DNA of 7,697 nucleotides. Origin: Pauljensenia sp. GTDB taxonomy: Bacteria; Actinomycetota; Actinomycetes; Actinomycetales; Actinomycetaceae. The notes under the pieces were generated by a model that saw only the letters and a list, made by a program, of their open reading frames with translations, was not told where the DNA came from and made no database searches. The translations under genes and the position numbers were made by a program. Where the stretch lies: positions 1 to 7,697 of the forward strand of contig JASBZF010000070.1 in the NCBI GenBank assembly GCA_029983625.1, written 5' to 3'. This document shows, in pieces, positions 5,564-7,697 of this stretch (positions are counted from its first letter, which is position 1; the number at the start of each line of letters is the position of its first letter).

Positions 5564-6377
5564 TGGCCGGACCATCCCCGTACAGCACACCCTCCTTCGC
5601 CTTCACCGCCGCAACAAGCACAAAACTCAAAGTGACAAGAAGCGCCCAAGAACCAAACTTCCCCACATGAACCATCTGCCACGTCACCTCCTGATCTGGA
5701 TAACGCCACGCATTCAAGAAAGTCGCCGCATTCTCAGCCACCCACAAGAAAAACCCAATCAGAACAAAAGCAAGCACCGTTGGCATCCGATAACGATCAC
5801 CCCCCACAGTGAAACGCACCGTCGAACCACGCAAAGCAACACAGAGCGCCGCAGCAATCACCCAACGCATATCCACAATGTAATGGTGAGTAAAAAAGTT
5901 AACGTACACCGCGAGGGCGAGGCCACTGACCTGCCACCAGCGAAAACAATCAACATATAAGTTGAAACGACGAAACGCCTGACAGATATAAGAACCTACC
6001 GAAGCGTACATAAAGCCCGAAAAAACCGGCACACCCCCAAGGCGAACAACACCCGCATCCAGATACGCCCACGACCCCTGACTCACTTTAAATATTTCAA
6101 GAGCAAGACCGAGGACATGGAAAACACAGATGACACCGAGTTCCCGCCACGTCTCAAGCCGGAAAGCCACGAAAAGAATCTGCACGATCACGACATAAAT
6201 AAGAAGCGCATCGTAACGAGCAATCGGCACATCAAAACGCGCCCACACCACCGACGTCACCGCAAGCCCTAAGAACACCGCTATCGGAAACATGCAGCAT
6301 TGAAGTTCCAGCCACACGAACTGAACAAAGCGGAGCGGAAGAAGCCGTAAATCAGTGAAAGGGCGACGAGGAGCCAT
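5538..6377 (-). CDS. DUF817 family integral membrane protein (YoaT-like)
   Basis: The 279-residue product matches the DUF817 family, which includes Bacillus subtilis YoaT and has no known function. Recognisable blocks are V-F-S-G-F-M-Y-A-S-V-G-S-Y-I-C-Q-A (118-134) followed by F-R-R-F (135-138), N-F-F-T-H-H-Y-I-V-D-M-R-W (160-172), W-V-A-E-N-A-A-T-F (212-220) and F-G-S-W (241-244). About seven or eight hydrophobic helices span the protein (roughly 29-46, 57-73, 78-96, 115-133, 148-165, 171-183, 199-217, 241-258). Its coding strand is rich in G and T, with codons ending mostly in T or G rather than C as in neighbours, which may reflect later acquisition. It starts 12 bp after the rlmB stop, so the two are probably co-transcribed; the ribosome site is weak. 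The last residues are shaped by the short direct repeat. Confidence 0.9.
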   Translation of the reverse strand: MAPRRPFTDLRLLPLRFVQFVWLELQCCMFPIAVFLGLAVTSVVWARFDVPIARYDALLIYVVIVQILFVAFRLETWRELGVICVFHVLGLALEIFKVSQGSWAYLDAGVVRLGGVPVFSGFMYASVGSYICQAFRRFNLYVDCFRWWQVSGLALAVYVNFFTHHYIVDMRWVIAAALCVALRGSTVRFTVGGDRYRMPTVLAFVLIGFFLWVAENAATFLNAWRYPDQEVTWQMVHVGKFGSWALLVTLSFVLVAAVKAKEGVLYGDGPARVTRAKVG

Positions 6378-6389
6378 TTTTCATCGCTT

Positions 6390-7373
6390 CTATTCCGCGT
6401 GTTGCGCCCTCACAGAAGCAACCTCGTACAGGGCGATCCCCGTAGCGACAGCAGCATTCAAGGACTCGACGGCAGAGGAAATCGGGATCGACACAATCTG
6501 ATCGCACGATTCTCGCACCAGACGTGAAAGCCCTGCGCCCTCGGCACCCGTCACAAGGACAAGCGGAGAAGTCGCCAAAGGCAGGTCACGTAGGGACGCT
6601 TCTCCTCCCCCATCGAGGCCAACAACGAAAAACCCGGCACGTTTACAGTCTTCAAGGGCGCGTACAAGATTCGTTGCCCGAGCCACGGGTACACGCGCCG
6701 CCGCACCAGCTGAGACTTTCCAGGCGGTCGTGTTCACAGTCGCTGAGCGGCGTTCAGGAATGATGACACCATCAACGCCGAAAGCCCCAGAAGAACGCAA
6801 AACCGCGCCCAGGTTGTGCGGGTCGGTCACCTGATCGAGTGCCACAAGCAGAGGTGTCCCGATCTGCTGCAGTGCAGAAGCGATGAGGTCGTCAAGGTGT
6901 GTGTATTCATAGCCGCGCACCTCAACGGCAACCCCCTGATGGACAGCGCCGTCAGTGGCCACGTCCAGATCCCGACGGGTCACTTCAAACACGGGCGCTC
7001 CCATTGCAGAGGCAAGACGGATCACCTCTTCAACCCGCTCATCTTTGATGTGATCTAAAACGAATACACGTTCGACGGGAACATTCGCACGAACGGCCTC
7101 AGCGACGGGGTTACGACCTGCGATGAGTTCATGGCCCGCCGCGATTTTAATGGACGTTTTTGCTCTCGCCCTCGCAATCGCAGCTTCTTGAGCCTCTTTC
7201 GCTTCACGAGCGAGTTTGCGCTTATGCGCGGGATGATAGGTCCGATCTTCAGCTTTCGGTGTCGGCCCTTTCCCTTCGAGGCGGCGACGTGAATGACCGC
7301 CGGTGCCGACTTTCGCACCTTTCTTCGAGCCCGGCTTACGCACCGCTCCGCGACGCCCGTCGTTTCCAGCCAT
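6390..7373 (-). CDS. rlmB: 23S rRNA (guanosine-2'-O-)-methyltransferase RlmB / TrmH-family SPOUT enzyme
   Basis: The 327-residue protein uses S-adenosylmethionine to methylate a ribose in rRNA; by family, the target is G2251 (E. coli numbering) of 23S rRNA. An actinobacterial-style Lys/Arg-rich tail (1-75) precedes the substrate-binding domain that begins H-E-L-I-A-G-R-N-P-V (81-90). The SPOUT knot motifs are intact: motif 1 D-Q-V-T-D-P-H-N-L-G-A-V-L-R-S-S (180-195), motif 2 L-V-L-V-T-G-A-E-G-A-G-L (271-282) and motif 3 V-S-I-P-I-S-S-A-V-E-S-L-N-A-A-V-A (294-310). ATG 7373 is preceded by AAAGGA at about 5 nt. In many actinobacteria cysS lies immediately upstream; here a divergent reading frame is found instead. 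Other TrmH-family rRNA specificities cannot be excluded from sequence alone. Confidence 0.95.
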   Translation of the reverse strand: MAGNDGRRGAVRKPGSKKGAKVGTGGHSRRRLEGKGPTPKAEDRTYHPAHKRKLAREAKEAQEAAIARARAKTSIKIAAGHELIAGRNPVAEAVRANVPVERVFVLDHIKDERVEEVIRLASAMGAPVFEVTRRDLDVATDGAVHQGVAVEVRGYEYTHLDDLIASALQQIGTPLLVALDQVTDPHNLGAVLRSSGAFGVDGVIIPERRSATVNTTAWKVSAGAAARVPVARATNLVRALEDCKRAGFFVVGLDGGGEASLRDLPLATSPLVLVTGAEGAGLSRLVRESCDQIVSIPISSAVESLNAAVATGIALYEVASVRAQHAE

Positions 7374-7572
7374 GTGTGTCCTTTACTTCTCGCACACGCC
7401 TCTCGGCGCTACCAACCGGCTCCAGCCTAGCTGTTCTTTCACTTCACCCCCTGATCTCAGGCACACACACGAATGATTGAACAGGCACTCATGCAAAAAG
7501 TTGGAAAAGTTAACAGGCGTTCCATAAGGGTTGTGTATTCGTAATCGCAGCGCGTAGAAGCTGCGTGGTTTA
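7374..7572. other. Divergent intergenic region between rlmB and the plus-strand frame
   Basis: This stretch holds the rlmB ribosome site next to 7374 and presumably promoters for both directions. A plus-strand TTAACA at 7510-7515 could be a -35, but I see no well-spaced -10. AACAGGC recurs at 7480-7486 and 7512-7518, about three helical turns apart. CGCAGC (7546-7551) and GCTGCG (7560-7565) form a 6-bp inverted repeat just before the plus-strand frame. A minus-strand open frame across it has no protein-like character. Confidence 0.5.
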
Positions 7573-7697
7573 GTGGGATGGTCTACCGAAGAACTCATGC
7601 TCACTGCAGGTTTCCTCAACATCTCTGTGCAAGACCTCATCCCCCACGCCAACGGCACAGGCGGATGGCTACCCGCTCCGTATCGTCCGCCCCTCAC
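7573..7697 (+). CDS. Probable divergent gene, first 41 codons (runs off window)
   Basis: After a TAG at 7555-7557 the frame stays open to the edge. From GTG 7573 it reads M/V-G-W-S-T-E-E-L-M-L-T-A-G-F-L-N-I-S-V-Q then D-L-I-P-H-A-N-G-T-G-G-W-L-P-A-P-Y-R-P-P-L. Codon choice (TTC, CTC, AAC, ATC, GAC, GGC) is typical of a genuine GC-rich actinobacterial gene and the residue pattern is protein-like. I do not recognise the family; the stretch A-G-F-L-N-I-S-V-Q-D-L-I-P faintly recalls the end of an XRE-type helix-turn-helix but upstream helices would have to be in another frame. No ribosome site precedes GTG 7573, so it may be leaderless, begin at ATG 7597, or be a remnant. Confidence 0.5.
   Translation, partial: MGWSTEELMLTAGFLNISVQDLIPHANGTGGWLPAPYRPPL

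Larger units (their letters stand above)
48..7174. repeat. Dispersed octamer CGAGGGCG, 16 copies
   Basis: CGAGGGCG begins at 496, 898, 1469, 1631, 2635, 4746, 5471 and 5912. Its complement CGCCCTCG begins at 48, 3324, 3795, 4213, 5530, 5550, 6536 and 7167. Thirteen copies fall in genes, in more than one reading frame, and three are intergenic (2635, 5471, 5530). Flanking bases are not conserved, so the core is the octamer itself. Confidence 0.6.

Noticed and set aside
7383..7697. Minus-strand frame of 104 codons ending just before rlmB
   Set aside because: It does not resemble the CysS C-terminus or any family I know, shows poor codon choice, and lies antisense to a better plus-strand frame.

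Overview
The window reads as ordinary chromosome from a mid-GC actinobacterium, plausibly an Actinomycetaceae-type organism. This rests on the protein families: an actinobacterial-type PurA with the EGGQATMLD variant, RlmB with a long basic N-terminal tail, a nitrobindin-like beta-barrel next to a YgfZ-type folate-binding protein, and an SPFH protein followed by a ribbon-helix-helix protein. The genus is inference. There are no rRNA or tRNA genes, insertion sequences, CRISPR arrays or phage genes.

Eight genes lie on the minus strand, so read them from high to low coordinates: rlmB (7373-6390), a DUF817 membrane protein (6377-5538), an SPFH/band-7 protein (5424-4462), a small RHH DNA-binding protein with an AT-hook-like tail (4429-4202), purA (3984-2704), an unrecognised nine-helix membrane protein (2372-1332), a nitrobindin/FABP-like protein (1273-614) and the first 192 codons of a YgfZ/GcvT-like protein that leaves the window at base 1 (576-1). 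A probable divergent gene on the plus strand enters at the far end (7573-7697, partial).

Spacing suggests these units: rlmB-DUF817 (12 bp gap), SPFH-RHH (32 bp gap, possibly reading on into purA), purA closed by a 16-bp hairpin, and membrane protein-FABP-ygfZ (58 and 37 bp gaps). Three intergenic zones carry structure. The SPFH leader (5425-5537) has a promoter-like pair overlapped by a palindrome plus a second hairpin. The RHH-purA gap (3985-4201) has a long polypurine tract on the coding strand. The purA-membrane protein gap (2373-2703) has the purA hairpin, a multi-branched fold closed by a 10-bp stem, a promoter-like pair and a six-codon leader ORF overlapping the next start.

The most unusual whole-window signal is the octamer CGAGGGCG, found 16 times, eight on each strand, where base composition alone predicts about 0.5. 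It occurs in several reading frames, in three non-coding places, and in two places that force the Arg codon AGG. I found no clear new multi-gene defence or mobile system. The best leads are the octamer, the structured 2475-2553 element, and the leader ORF.
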